A stretch of 64,000 nt of DNA from Robiginitalea aestuariiviva (GTDB lineage: Bacteria; Bacteroidota; Bacteroidia; Flavobacteriales; Flavobacteriaceae): positions 712,696 to 776,695 of the forward strand of contig NZ_JARPUQ010000001.1 of NCBI RefSeq assembly GCF_029537735.1, given 5' to 3'. Positions 41,609-50,592 of the stretch are shown here, in pieces; the stretch's first letter is position 1, and the number at the start of each line of letters is the position of its first letter. Under the pieces are notes generated by a model. That model saw only the letters and a list, made by a program, of their open reading frames with translations. It was not told the DNA's origin and searched no databases. The translations under genes were made by a program, and so were the position numbers.

Positions 41609-43561
41609 ATGGGAAAGAAAATAACTGCCTTTATTATGGCCCTGTTGGGCGCCACTGCCCTTGCCGCACAGGCTCCCTCCATCCAGCCCCCCGCGAAAAC
41701 GGCAGTGGACCAGACCGTTCGCAGTGCCCCGACCACCTTCAGGGAAATAGACAGCCGGCTGCAGGCTTACAGCCAGGACACCCTGATGCTCACCTATTTT
41801 ATTCGTCAGAGCGAAATGCACGCCTACCGGGAAGGCCTGGCCTACGCCTATAACCAGATCGGAAGCTATTACCGAAGTCGTTCGGACTTCGAGCGGGCCA
41901 TGGATAACCACAACAAGGCCCTAAACCAGGCCAAGGCCGCAGAGAACCGGGAATTCCAGATCTACAGCCTGAACCAGCTAGGGGCCACAGACCTGGCCAT
42001 GGAGTCCATCAAATCCGCCCTGGATTATTATCAGGAAGCCATGAACCTGGCAGAGAACCTGAAAGACCCTTCCGTGGAGATCCAAAGGGAAATCAATACC
42101 TCCATCAATGGGATCGGGCATATCTACCGGCTGTTGGAATTGTATGACCTGGCCATTGAATACTTTCAGAAATCCCTGAGCTACGATCTTGCCCTGGGGA
42201 ATTTGCGGGGGCAGGCCATCAACCACCAGAACATTGCCGAATGCCTGGAGGCCCGGGGCCGGCTGGAAGAGGCCATGGCCGCATACCAGGCGTCCGAGGC
42301 CGCCAACCGGGAAGTAAGTTCCCCGCGGATTGAGGTGGTCAACAAATACGGCATGGCCCATGTACTGGCCCACGAAGGGGAAGACCTTGATTCCGTAAAC
42401 CTGATCCAACGGGCCGTGGGCCTTTTGGCATCTGCCATCCCCACGGCCGAGGCCCTGGGCGACCAGGAAGTGCTCTCTTCTTCATATATCCAGATGGGCT
42501 GGGCCCTGAGCCTGTTGCGGCGGTTTCCCGAAGCCCGGGACTACCTGCAGAAAGGCCTGGAAATCTCCATGGAATACCAGCTTTTCAGCAACATCTACCA
42601 GGCCAACACCTTTTTGCACGACATTGCCAAGGAGCAGGGGAATTTCCGGGAAGCCCTTGAGTTGTACGACCGGGCCCAGAGCGCCCGCAGAAAAATCTCG
42701 AACGACCGCAACCGGCGGTATGTCTACGAATTTATTTCCCGCTCTGAGGAAGAGAAGCGCATCAGTCAGATTGAGCTCCTCTCCCGGGAGAACGAGATTG
42801 TAAAGCTGCAGTTGAGGCGCAACCGGACCACCCTGCTGGTGGGGGCCCTGATCCTTACCCTGTTTATCCTGATCCTCTATATCATCTACCGCCAGTACCA
42901 GCTCAGCAGCGAGCGCAAGGTGATAAGCCTGGAACAGAGCATGCTCCGCAGCCAGATGAACCCGCATTTCCTGTTCAATTCCCTGAATTCCATCAAGCTG
43001 TACATCATCAACAACGAACAGAAAAATGCCGTCCACTACCTGAACAAGTTCTCCAAATTGGTTCGGAAAATTCTGGAGGCTTCCTCCGTGAGGGAAATCC
43101 CCCTGGAGGAAGAACTGGAAACCGTGGAGCTCTACATGAACATTGAAAACATCCGCTTCAACAACGAGATTGATTTCAGCGTAGAGGTAGCCCCTGAGAT
43201 CGATACCTCCCTGGTTCGAATCCCATCCCTGATCCTGCAACCTTTCCTGGAAAATGCCTTGTGGCACGGCCTTTCATCCAAAGAAGGCCGCAAAGTTATC
43301 CGCATTGAAATATCGCGCTCCGGACCGGGATATATTGACATCCGCATCCGCGACAACGGGATTGGCCGGGCCGCGGCCGAAGCCCTGAAGCAGCAACGGG
43401 TACTGAAGCGCAAGTCGCTGGGGCTGGAAATTACCAAGGAGCGTATGGCAAACTTCTCCAAGGATTACCAGAATACGTACGACATGAAGATGGAGGACCT
43501 TTTTGACGAAGCGGGCAACCCCTGCGGCACCCTGGTGACCCTGCGGATCCCTACGGTTTAA
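41609..43561 (+). CDS. LytS-type sensor histidine kinase with TPR sensor region
   Basis: A 650-aa kinase. Signal peptide (MGKKITAFIMALLGATALAAQ), periplasmic tetratricopeptide repeats (about 70-370; for example YAYNQIGSYYRSRSDFERAMDNHNKAL), a coiled coil, one membrane helix TLLVGALILTLFILILYIIY (about 410-430) and a cytosolic His_kinase domain with phospho-acceptor His453 in QMNPHFLFNSLNS and a GHKL ATPase end (RDNGIGRA). It should phosphorylate the LytTR regulator just upstream. The last 11 bases overlap the end of the convergent DUF3109 gene. The signal is unknown; TPR sensors often bind proteins or peptides. Confidence 0.94.
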   Translation: MGKKITAFIMALLGATALAAQAPSIQPPAKTAVDQTVRSAPTTFREIDSRLQAYSQDTLMLTYFIRQSEMHAYREGLAYAYNQIGSYYRSRSDFERAMDNHNKALNQAKAAENREFQIYSLNQLGATDLAMESIKSALDYYQEAMNLAENLKDPSVEIQREINTSINGIGHIYRLLELYDLAIEYFQKSLSYDLALGNLRGQAINHQNIAECLEARGRLEEAMAAYQASEAANREVSSPRIEVVNKYGMAHVLAHEGEDLDSVNLIQRAVGLLASAIPTAEALGDQEVLSSSYIQMGWALSLLRRFPEARDYLQKGLEISMEYQLFSNIYQANTFLHDIAKEQGNFREALELYDRAQSARRKISNDRNRRYVYEFISRSEEEKRISQIELLSRENEIVKLQLRRNRTTLLVGALILTLFILILYIIYRQYQLSSERKVISLEQSMLRSQMNPHFLFNSLNSIKLYIINNEQKNAVHYLNKFSKLVRKILEASSVREIPLEEELETVELYMNIENIRFNNEIDFSVEVAPEIDTSLVRIPSLILQPFLENALWHGLSSKEGRKVIRIEISRSGPGYIDIRIRDNGIGRAAAEALKQQRVLKRKSLGLEITKERMANFSKDYQNTYDMKMEDLFDEAGNPCGTLVTLRIPTV

Positions 43562-44120
43562 GGTATTCCCGGGCTGCGACTTCCAATTCCTGGTACCAGG
43601 CTTCCCCGAATTTGCGGATGAGCGCGGCTTTCACAAACCGGTATACCGGCACCTTGAGTTCCGCCCCCAGCTGGCAGGCCGGGTCGCAAATGTGCCACCG
43701 GTGGTAATTCACAGCCGTAAGGGCCGTATATTCCCGGATGCGCACCGGGTACAAATGACAGGACACGGGCTTGGGCCAGTCTACAGCCCCATCCTTACAG
43801 GCTGCCTCTATGCCGCAGAGGGCCTTGTCGCCTTCAAAAATAACATAGGCGCATTCCTTGCCATGCACCAGGGGAGTTTCCCATTCCCCATCCTCTCCTT
43901 TTACATAGGGGCCCTGCTGCTCAATAGCCTCCAGGCCTTCGGGCCGCAGGTATGGCTTAATACGGGGTAGGATTTCCTGCAATTTCTCCATTTCGGAAGG
44001 CTCCAGGGGCGCCCCGGCGTTGCCGTCCACACAGCAGGCACCTTTGCAGGCGTTCAGGTCGCAAACAAAAGCTTCTTCCAGGATTTCCTCCGAAACAACG
44101 GTTTTGCCGAGTTCAAACAT
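43551..44120 (-). CDS. DUF3109 family cysteine-rich protein
   Basis: A 189-aa soluble protein with clustered cysteines: CDLNACKGACCVDGNAG (about residues 19-35), CGIEAACKDG, PVSCHLYPVR and HICDPACQLG. The layout matches DUF3109 and the YkgJ-like zinc or iron-sulfur binding proteins. Function unknown. The start MFELGKTVV at 44120 is preceded by a perfect -7 element, and longer upstream frames were rejected because they run through the MarC gene. Confidence 0.9.
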   Translation of the reverse strand: MFELGKTVVSEEILEEAFVCDLNACKGACCVDGNAGAPLEPSEMEKLQEILPRIKPYLRPEGLEAIEQQGPYVKGEDGEWETPLVHGKECAYVIFEGDKALCGIEAACKDGAVDWPKPVSCHLYPVRIREYTALTAVNYHRWHICDPACQLGAELKVPVYRFVKAALIRKFGEAWYQELEVAAREYLKP

Positions 44121-44139
44121 AGGTGGGGTACTGTGCGGG

Positions 44140-44147
44140 CAAAGATA
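44140..44147 (-). promoter_or_regulatory. -7 element of the DUF3109 gene
   Basis: TATCTTTG on the minus strand (CAAAGATA on plus), an exact TAnnTTTG, 19 bases before the start codon and back to back with the MarC promoter. Confidence 0.6.
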
Positions 44148-44180
44148 TTCCTTCTGGTCGAACTCCACCTTAAAATTGCA

Positions 44181-44209
44181 TTGAGGTTCAGGCAAAGGAT
44201 TTACCTTTG
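44181..44209 (+). promoter_or_regulatory. Promoter of the MarC gene
   Basis: TTG (44181-44183), an 18-bp spacer and TACCTTTG (44202-44209) give a full Bacteroidota -33/-7 promoter, 19 bases before the ATG. Confidence 0.7.
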
Positions 44210-44228
44210 CGCCAGTAAACGCAACCCT

Positions 44229-44807
44229 ATGGAACTGAACCTTCGTGAAATTGCTTCGGCTACCCTGGTCCTGTTTGCCGTTATCGATATTGTGGGCAGC
44301 ATCCCCGTGGTGATCTCCCTGCGCAAAAAAGTAGGGCACATCCAGTCCGGGAAAGCTTCTATCGTGGCCGCCAGTATTATGGTGGCTTTCCTGTTTGTGG
44401 GGGAAGAAATCCTGAAACTGATTGCCATTGATGTCAATTCCTTTGCCGTGGCGGGCTCCTTTGTGCTCTTCTTTATCGCTATTGAGATGATCCTGGGCAT
44501 TACCCTCTATAAGGATGACGAACCCCATACCGCCTCCATAGTTCCCCTGGCCTTCCCCCTGATTGCCGGGGTGGGAACCCTCACCACCCTGCTTTCCCTC
44601 CGTGCCGAGTATCAGGTGGTCAACATTGGCGTCGCCATTGTTCTGAATATTATCTTTGTGTATCTGGTGCTGAAAAGCTCCACCCGCATTGAGCGCATCC
44701 TGGGGCCCAGCGGGCTCAGCATCATCCGCAAGGTGTTTGGCGTGGTGTTGCTCGCCATAGCGGTAAAACTATTTGCCTCCAACATTCAGGGGCTGTTCCA
44801 GGCCTGA
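44229..44807 (+). CDS. MarC family membrane protein
   Basis: A 192-aa six-helix inner-membrane protein typical of MarC/YchE: ATLVLFAVIDIVGSIPVVISL near the start, FAVAGSFVLFFIAIEMILGI in the middle, and PLAFPLIAGVGTLTTLLSL after it. The family was once linked to antibiotic resistance but its function is unknown. Start 44229 fits the promoter at 44202 and the family N-terminus. A small membrane protein gene follows after 25 bases. Confidence 0.92.
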   Translation: MELNLREIASATLVLFAVIDIVGSIPVVISLRKKVGHIQSGKASIVAASIMVAFLFVGEEILKLIAIDVNSFAVAGSFVLFFIAIEMILGITLYKDDEPHTASIVPLAFPLIAGVGTLTTLLSLRAEYQVVNIGVAIVLNIIFVYLVLKSSTRIERILGPSGLSIIRKVFGVVLLAIAVKLFASNIQGLFQA

Positions 44808-44832
44808 TTGGCCCCTTTAAGAATCATCAGAT

Positions 44833-45036
44833 ATGAACAAGTACCTGCTTATTGTCCTCGTTATCCTTGCCCTGGGGCTAATTGCCTATAACGCCACTAT
44901 GCTGGATCCGGAAAACCTTTTTAAGGGAGATAGCCTGGTGGCCCTGATCGGGATTATGGCCGCCCTTTGCGCTCTGGTCCTGTTGATGGTATACCAGACT
45001 TCCCGGAAAATCCAGAAAAAGCTCGACGAGGATTAA
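44833..45036 (+). CDS. Small two-helix membrane protein
   Basis: A 67-aa protein with two hydrophobic segments (YLLIVLVILALGLIAYNA and LVALIGIMAALCALVLLMVY) and a short charged tail KIQKKLDED. No known motif. It follows MarC by 25 bases and overlaps the stop codon of the convergent S41 protease gene by 4 bases. Similar in layout to the small protein after the ClC gene. Confidence 0.72.
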   Translation: MNKYLLIVLVILALGLIAYNATMLDPENLFKGDSLVALIGIMAALCALVLLMVYQTSRKIQKKLDED

Positions 45037-46652
45037 TCCCGGGGCACTTCCGGGTTCAGGGTAGGCCGGTCCAGTTCCATCACCTCCCGCAAAACGGAAT
45101 CGTAGGGGACCAGTACCTTGGCCTTCAGGTCCGGGGAGAACAATTGCTCGGCAATCCCGGCCTTAATATGGGCTTTCAGCAGGCCTTCGTAATCGTAGTA
45201 GTTAATGCTCAGCTTAAACGGCGTCAGGAATTCCACCAGGCGGTCAAAGAGGATGTCGTCCGGCTGGTATTCGGCATAGAACCGTTCTTCATCAAAATCT
45301 GCAAAACGGGAGCGGTCTTCCTCCAGATATTCAAAGACAAAACTTGAAAAATAGCCTCGGCTGTCCAGGGCGGCAATGGCTTCCTCCTCGTTTCCGTCTA
45401 TGGGCACGAACACATCCGGGATAATTCCGCCCCCGCCGTAGACCGTTTTTCCGCCCGGGGTGGTGAACTTCAGGGAATCCGCTACCGGAATGCTGTCGCG
45501 GGAGGTGAGTTCGCCATTGTGGTACCTGCGCAGATACTGGTCGTAATAGTCCTCACTCCCTTTCCCGTAATTGCGCTGGATGGAACGCCCGGTAGGAGTG
45601 TAGTAGCGGGATACCGTCAGGCGGACAGCAGAGCCGTCTCCGAGGTCCATCTCCCGTTGCACCAGGCCCTTCCCGAAGGAGCGGCGGCCCACGATGGTCC
45701 CGATATCATTGTCCTGCAGTGCCCCTGCAATGATTTCGGAAGCCGAGGCCGAACGCTCGTTAATCAGCACGTAAACCGGGCGGTTTTCGAACCGGCCCCG
45801 GGCAGTGGCATAGGTAGAATCTACCTGCCCCTTTTTGTTGCGGGTGAAGAGGATGAGTTTTCCTTTAGGCAAAAAGGCATCCGCAATGCGTTCGGCAATG
45901 TTCAGGTACCCCCCGGGGTTGTCCCGAAGGTCCAGAGTTAATTTTTCAGCCCCTTCGGCCTGCAGCTCCTTTAAGGCATGGCTGAACTCCTCGTAGGTAG
46001 ATTCCGCAAAGCGGTTCATCCGGATATAGCCCATATCCGGGGTGAGCATAAAGGCGGCATCGATACTTCGGATGGGTACATGGTCCCTTTTCAGGTTTAC
46101 CTGCAGGGTGCGATCTTCGGTTTTACGGTAAACGGTCAGGCGCACGGAAGACCCTTCTTTGCCCTTGAGGCGGGAAACAATTTCCTGGTCGGGAAGGCGC
46201 TTTCCATAAAGGGTGTCCGCGTCGGCCATCAGGATTTTATCGCCAGGGAGCAATCCGGCCCGGTCGCTTGGGCCATCTTCGATAGTACGGGTCACGGTAA
46301 TGGTATCCCGGAATTTGTAGAAGTTGATGCCGATCCCCACAAAATCGCCCTTCATGTTTTCGGAAACCCGCTTCATCTCGGACTTGGGGATATACACGGA
46401 ATGCGGGTCCAGCTTATCCAGGATGTTGTTTACGGTCACATCCACAATGCTGTCCGTATCCACCTCATCTACATATTCGTAGTCTATGTAGTCGATTAAC
46501 CGGTTTAGCTTATCCTTTTTGGAATTGGTAGTGAAGAGCCGCTCCGGGGTGTCGTTGAAGTGGAGCTTCCCCCCTATAAAAATACCCAAAGCCAGGGCCA
46601 GGGCCACCACGGCAGGTCCGATGTAATAGCTCTTCTTCAAATCACTCTTCAT
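45033..46652 (-). CDS. S41 family C-terminal processing peptidase
   Basis: A 539-aa protease with an N-terminal membrane anchor (YYIGPAVVALALALGIFIGG, about residues 9-28), a PDZ domain (about 90-170, with GDFVGIGINFYKFRDTI and LPGDKILMADAD) and an S41 catalytic domain with the serine in NERSASASEIIAG and the lysine in GRRSFGKGLVQ. It would trim or degrade periplasmic proteins. It overlaps the upstream deaminase gene by 11 bases, a Bacteroidota arrangement. Confidence 0.94.
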   Translation of the reverse strand: MKSDLKKSYYIGPAVVALALALGIFIGGKLHFNDTPERLFTTNSKKDKLNRLIDYIDYEYVDEVDTDSIVDVTVNNILDKLDPHSVYIPKSEMKRVSENMKGDFVGIGINFYKFRDTITVTRTIEDGPSDRAGLLPGDKILMADADTLYGKRLPDQEIVSRLKGKEGSSVRLTVYRKTEDRTLQVNLKRDHVPIRSIDAAFMLTPDMGYIRMNRFAESTYEEFSHALKELQAEGAEKLTLDLRDNPGGYLNIAERIADAFLPKGKLILFTRNKKGQVDSTYATARGRFENRPVYVLINERSASASEIIAGALQDNDIGTIVGRRSFGKGLVQREMDLGDGSAVRLTVSRYYTPTGRSIQRNYGKGSEDYYDQYLRRYHNGELTSRDSIPVADSLKFTTPGGKTVYGGGGIIPDVFVPIDGNEEEAIAALDSRGYFSSFVFEYLEEDRSRFADFDEERFYAEYQPDDILFDRLVEFLTPFKLSINYYDYEGLLKAHIKAGIAEQLFSPDLKAKVLVPYDSVLREVMELDRPTLNPEVPRD

Positions 46653-47094
46653 TAACGGCCACCGTGGAGTCTATGACCGGCAGGTGTACCAGTTCAACGC
46701 CAGCGCGCGATAAAAATTGCAGGCCTGAGTCGTCCTTGTAGGCCCGCTGGTAAACCACCCTCCGAATCCCGGACTGGTGGATAAGCTTGCTGCATTCCCG
46801 GCAGGGAGACAAGGTAATGTACAGGGTTGCCCCGTGGCAGGACTGGGTGCTGGAGGCCACCTTAGAAATGGCATTGGCCTCGGCATGCAGTACATACCAT
46901 TTTGTATACCCCTCTTCGTCTTCGCAGAAATTTTCAAAGCCGGTAGGGGTACCGTTGTACCCGTCCGAGATAATCATCCGGTCCTTCACGATAATGGCCC
47001 CCACCTGTTTGCGGTTGCAATAGGAGAGTTTCCCCCATTCGTGGGCCATACGTAAATAGGCTTTGTCGTATTTTTCCTGTTTCCTCGCTTTCAA
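46642..47094 (-). CDS. Deoxycytidylate deaminase (ComEB type)
   Basis: A 150-aa zinc enzyme converting dCMP to dUMP for dTTP synthesis. Zinc and catalytic signatures are HAEANAIS and PCRECSKLI, with the substrate-side segment IISDGYNGTPTGFENFCED. Length and motifs match ComEB/dCMP deaminase. It overlaps the S41 protease start by 11 bases. A 95-base gap separates it from the HupE/UreJ gene upstream. Confidence 0.93.
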   Translation of the reverse strand: MKARKQEKYDKAYLRMAHEWGKLSYCNRKQVGAIIVKDRMIISDGYNGTPTGFENFCEDEEGYTKWYVLHAEANAISKVASSTQSCHGATLYITLSPCRECSKLIHQSGIRRVVYQRAYKDDSGLQFLSRAGVELVHLPVIDSTVAVNEE

Positions 47095-47189
47095 GGGCTA
47101 AAGCAGTTAAGGCCGGGACAGGGCCATGCACGAATATACCGGCTTTCGCGACGCCCCACAACCCGCAGGGGGTTAATTTTTAGTGAAAA

Positions 47190-47765
47190 TCAGAAGGGCC
47201 AGGCCTTTACAGCCAGCCAGATGGAAACCCCTGCAATGGCCAGGCTCAGCAGGCGCACGTACCGTTTCCGGTCCAGGCCCATGTAACCGGTAATCAGGGA
47301 AGAAAGGCTCAGGACCACCACCAGCACCAGCAGCTGGGCGGCCTCAATCCCCAGGGCAAAACCAAAGAGCGGGCCGCTCTTGTCTGTTTCCCCGGTCATC
47401 AGCATGCGAAAGTAATTGGAAAAGCCCAGGCCGTGGATCCACCCGAAAAGGGCCGTAGCCAGCAGGTGCGTCCTGAGGGTAGCTTTTGGCCCGGTCAGGT
47501 AGAGGTTGAACAGGGCCGTAAGCAGAATGGTAACCGGGATCAGGAACTCCACCAGACCCTCATTTACTGAAACCCAGCCAAAAGCCGCCAGGAAAAGGGA
47601 AAGGCAGTGAGCAATCGTGAACAGGGTGGCCAGCCAGAATACCCGTTTCCATTGCGGCCATCCAAAAGGCAGGGCCAGAGCCATCAAAAACAGGACATGG
47701 TCGTATCCCTGCAGGTCCAGGACGTGAAAAAGCCCGAGTTCTCCGTAAAAGCCAAAATTTTCCAT
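47190..47765 (-). CDS. HupE/UreJ family membrane protein
   Basis: A 191-aa six-helix inner-membrane protein. The start GLFHVLDLQGYDHVLFLMAL, the FTIAHCLSLFLA segment and LFGWIHGLGFSNYF match the HupE/UreJ_2 family, whose better-known members move nickel or cobalt. There is no urease or hydrogenase gene nearby, so the metal role is uncertain. It follows the TerB-DnaJ gene by 24 bases. Confidence 0.88.
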   Translation of the reverse strand: MENFGFYGELGLFHVLDLQGYDHVLFLMALALPFGWPQWKRVFWLATLFTIAHCLSLFLAAFGWVSVNEGLVEFLIPVTILLTALFNLYLTGPKATLRTHLLATALFGWIHGLGFSNYFRMLMTGETDKSGPLFGFALGIEAAQLLVLVVVLSLSSLITGYMGLDRKRYVRLLSLAIAGVSIWLAVKAWPF

Positions 47766-47789
47766 AAGTCCAATAATGTGTTTCGGGTA

Positions 47790-48518
47790 TTACCCCATAC
47801 CCCGTTCCCGCTGTATGGTTTCGTAGGCCTTTTGTACCTCCTTGAATTTCTCCTCCGCGCCCCGGCGGATGGCTTCGTCCTGGGTATTGACCCGGTCCGG
47901 GTGGTACTTCTTGGCCATGGCGCGGTAGGCCTTTTTGACCTCCTCGTCCGTGGCCGATCGCTCAATTTCCAGGATGGTATAGGCCGTATCTGCCGAACGC
48001 ACGAACATAGCCATGATGCTTTCAAAATCGGTGGCCCCAACCCGGAGGTACCCGGCAATTTGCCGAAGCTTGGCCACTTCCGCCTTGCTCACCTGCCCGT
48101 CTGCCTGGGCAATGCCGAACAGGAAATGCACCAGCTGCAGGCGCACTTCATACCGGGTGTGCGTATTGAGGTAGGAGCAGATGCGCTGGGCGGAGATTTC
48201 CCGCTTTTTAATGACCTCATTAAAGGTCCTGAAAATGGCATTGGCCCGCTCCTTCCCATAGGTCTGTAAAAAATAGCGGCGCACGTAATCCAGTTCCTGC
48301 TGGCTTACCTTCCCGTCGGCCTTGATCACTAGGGAACAAAGCGAAAGGAGGTTCAGTTCAAAGTCGGCCGGGGACACCTGCGGCCGGGTAAAATCCCGGA
48401 ACACCGTACTGCCATTGCTGTTGAGGCTGTCCGCCAGGCTACCGAGCATAAACCCGACGATGGCACCCGGAAAGCGGAGGAAGAGATACCCCAGAAAAGC
48501 GCCAAACCATTTGAGCAT
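47790..48518 (-). CDS. TerB-J domain protein (DjlA-like)
   Basis: A 242-aa membrane-anchored co-chaperone. N-terminal hydrophobic helix ([23 protein letters not shown]), a TerB-like domain (about 55-160, [22 protein letters not shown]) and a C-terminal J domain with the HPD motif in [12 protein letters not shown] (about 210). It should stimulate a DnaK-type Hsp70. The start MLKWFGA at 48518 was chosen; a perfect -7 box lies 15 bases upstream. Operon with HupE/UreJ. Confidence 0.92.
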   Translation of the reverse strand: MLKWFGAFLGYLFLRFPGAIVGFMLGSLADSLNSNGSTVFRDFTRPQVSPADFELNLLSLCSLVIKADGKVSQQELDYVRRYFLQTYGKERANAIFRTFNEVIKKREISAQRICSYLNTHTRYEVRLQLVHFLFGIAQADGQVSKAEVAKLRQIAGYLRVGATDFESIMAMFVRSADTAYTILEIERSATDEEVKKAYRAMAKKYHPDRVNTQDEAIRRGAEEKFKEVQKAYETIQRERGMG

Positions 48519-48532
48519 GCGAAAATTTTTGC

Positions 48533-48540
48533 CAAAGATA
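48533..48540 (-). promoter_or_regulatory. -7 element of the TerB-J gene
   Basis: TATCTTTG on the minus strand (CAAAGATA on plus), an exact TAnnTTTG, 15 bases before the ATG at 48518. Confidence 0.6.
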
Positions 48541-48611
48541 GGGCTTCGCAGCAGATCTCGCCGGCTACCACAGCCCCTTGGGATGGGCATGGTGATTTGC
48601 AGTCCTTTTCA

Positions 48612-48619
48612 TACCTTTG
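48612..48619 (+). promoter_or_regulatory. -7 element of the bacilliredoxin gene
   Basis: TACCTTTG, an exact TAnnTTTG, 23 bases upstream of the ATG at 48643. No clear TTG at the -33 position. Confidence 0.55.
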
Positions 48620-48642
48620 CCGAAACGTTAAAAAGAAGCGCT

Positions 48643-49053
48643 ATGTATCCTCCTGAACTCGTTAAACCCATGCGGGAAGACCTGGCAGTTGCCGGGTTTG
48701 AGGAACTCTATACCTCAGAAGCAGTGGAAGCTGCCATCAAGCAACCCGGGACCATCCTGGTTGTGGTGAATTCCGTATGCGGTTGTGCCGCCGCCAATGC
48801 GCGGCCGGCTGCCAAACTCAGTCTGTCCAATACCAAAACCCCGGACCGCCTGGCCACCGTCTTTGCAGGTGTGGACCGGGAAGCCGTAGATGCTGCCCGT
48901 CACCTGATGGTGCCTTTCCCGCCTTCCTCCCCCAGCATGGGGCTGTTTAAAGATGGGGAGCTGGTCCATATGATTGAGCGGCACCACATTGAAGGTCGCC
49001 CCGCAGAGATGATCGCCGAAAACCTCAAGCAGGCCTTCGACGAATTTTGCTAG
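48643..49053 (+). CDS. Bacilliredoxin (BrxA/BrxB family)
   Basis: A 136-aa thioredoxin-fold protein with the CGC active site in NSVCGCAAANARPA (about residues 44-57), the bacilliredoxin hallmark. Family members reduce protein mixed disulfides; in Firmicutes the thiol is bacillithiol, which some Bacteroidota also make. Start MYPPEL at 48643 fits the family and the -7 box. It is divergent from the TerB-J gene and followed by an intrinsic terminator. Confidence 0.93.
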   Translation: MYPPELVKPMREDLAVAGFEELYTSEAVEAAIKQPGTILVVVNSVCGCAAANARPAAKLSLSNTKTPDRLATVFAGVDREAVDAARHLMVPFPPSSPSMGLFKDGELVHMIERHHIEGRPAEMIAENLKQAFDEFC

Positions 49054-49072
49054 AACAAATTGGCATTCCCGA

Positions 49073-49105
49073 AAAACCGCTGGCATCCAGCGGTTTTTTA
49101 TTTTT
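49073..49105 (+). terminator. Terminator of the bacilliredoxin gene
   Basis: AAAACCGCTGG (49073-49083) pairs with CCAGCGGTTTT (49087-49097) around a CAT loop, followed by TTATTTTT. The T-rich end also makes up the -7 box of the next gene. Confidence 0.9.
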
Positions 49106-49106
49106 G
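49099..49106 (+). promoter_or_regulatory. -7 element abutting the acyltransferase start
   Basis: TATTTTTG matches TAnnTTTG exactly and ends 4 bases before the ATG at 49111, so the transcript would be leaderless or nearly so. It overlaps the T tract of the upstream terminator. Confidence 0.6.
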
Positions 49107-49110
49107 TGAT

Positions 49111-49848
49111 ATGGCCCGACTCCTGGCATACCCGCTCTCTGCCCTGTACCTCCTCTGTTTCGGGATGGTGCTGGTGGTCTTCCACCCCATCCAGTGGATC
49201 TGCCTTAACCTATTCGGATACGAAGCCCACAAGCGCAGCGTAAGCTGGCTGAACCTCTCCATCATGAGGTGCACGCACATTCTGGGCACCCGCTACCGGA
49301 TTACCTACCCGGAATCCATGCCTGAAAAGGGTCCCCTGATTATTGTGACCAACCACCAGAGCATGTACGATATCCCCCCAATTATCTGGTATTTCAGGCG
49401 ATTCCACCCCAAGTTTGTCAGTAAGAAAGAACTGGGGAAGGGTATTCCCAGCGTTTCCTATAACCTTCGCCACGGGGGTTCTGCCCTGATCGATCGCCGG
49501 GACCGGAAACAGGCTTACGCCGCCCTCAAACACCTGGGGGAATATATAGAAAACACCGGGAGGAGTGCAGTAATTTTTCCCGAAGGCACCCGTTCCCGAA
49601 CCGGCCATCCCAAGCCGTTTAAAACCTATGGCCTTAGCGTCTTGCTGGAACACGCCCCGTCCGCCTCGGTGGTACCCATCACCATAAACCAATCCTGGAA
49701 AATGTTCCGCTACGGGAAGTTCCCCAATGGCCTTGGCGCCCGGATTACCTTTACCGTACACCCGCCCATGCCGGCCAGCCAAATGGACGAAGCAGGCCTG
49801 CAGCGGCTGGAAGAAACCATTGTAGCTGCAATCGAAACCACCCCATGA
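49111..49848 (+). CDS. plsC: 1-acyl-sn-glycerol-3-phosphate acyltransferase
   Basis: A 245-aa membrane-associated acyltransferase that makes phosphatidate from lysophosphatidate. Catalytic block NHQSMYDIP carries the H-x4-D motif (about residues 84-92) and the substrate block FPEGTRSRTG lies near 155-164. N-terminal hydrophobic helix anchors it. The start MARLLAYPL was chosen over an upstream in-frame ATG that lies inside the terminator stem. The downstream HD gene overlaps it by 4 bases (ATGA). Confidence 0.93.
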   Translation: MARLLAYPLSALYLLCFGMVLVVFHPIQWICLNLFGYEAHKRSVSWLNLSIMRCTHILGTRYRITYPESMPEKGPLIIVTNHQSMYDIPPIIWYFRRFHPKFVSKKELGKGIPSVSYNLRHGGSALIDRRDRKQAYAALKHLGEYIENTGRSAVIFPEGTRSRTGHPKPFKTYGLSVLLEHAPSASVVPITINQSWKMFRYGKFPNGLGARITFTVHPPMPASQMDEAGLQRLEETIVAAIETTP

Positions 49849-50501
49849 CCGACAGTGAACTCGTAGAACGCACCGTAGCTTTTGTACGGGACACCCTCAA
49901 AGGGGCCGAAGGAGGACACGACTGGTTCCACACCCAGCGCGTGTTCCGCAATACCCTGCAGATTGCCCGGGAAGAGCCGGTAGACCTGCTGGTAGTGAGC
50001 CTGGCGGCGCTGCTCCACGACATTGCAGACGCCAAATTCCACAACGGAGACGAAACCGCAGGCCCGAAAAAGGCCGATGCCTTCCTGAAGACCCTGCCGG
50101 TGGCGGATAGTGTGCGCAAGCATGTGGTTCAAATCGTCCGGCATATCTCCTTTAAAAACAGCCTGGAAAAAGGACAGGGCTTCGAATCTGCCGAACTCCA
50201 TGTGGTGCGGGATGCAGACCGCCTGGATGCCCTGGGAGCCATCGGGATTGCACGGGCCTTCAACTATGGCGGGTTTAAAAACCGGCCCCTGTACGACCCG
50301 GACATCCCCCCGCGCACCGACCTCACCAAAGAAGCGTACAAAAAATCAGACGGGCCCACCCTGAACCACTTTTACGAGAAATTACTGCTGCTCAAGGACA
50401 GGATGCATACGGCTACGGGTAAGGAACTGGCCGAACAGCGCCACGCTTTTTTGCTGCAATATCTGGAGCAGTTCTACGACGAGTGGAACGGGCGTCGCTA
50501 G
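49845..50501 (+). CDS. HD domain phosphohydrolase
   Basis: A 218-aa soluble protein with an HD metal centre: HDWFHTQRVFRNT (about residues 25-37) and LLHDIADAKFHNGDE (about 60-74). It resembles the YpgQ/YedJ-type metal-dependent phosphohydrolases that act on nucleotides. ATGA overlap with the acyltransferase gene indicates translational coupling. Natural substrate not predictable. Confidence 0.9.
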   Translation: MTDSELVERTVAFVRDTLKGAEGGHDWFHTQRVFRNTLQIAREEPVDLLVVSLAALLHDIADAKFHNGDETAGPKKADAFLKTLPVADSVRKHVVQIVRHISFKNSLEKGQGFESAELHVVRDADRLDALGAIGIARAFNYGGFKNRPLYDPDIPPRTDLTKEAYKKSDGPTLNHFYEKLLLLKDRMHTATGKELAEQRHAFLLQYLEQFYDEWNGRR

Positions 50502-50592
50502 CCCTTCCGTTTGAACAGGCCTGCTTGCCTGTCCTGCCTTGTAATGCGAAGGAATTCGTATCTTCTTTCCCGATTTCAAACCCAAAACCAAG

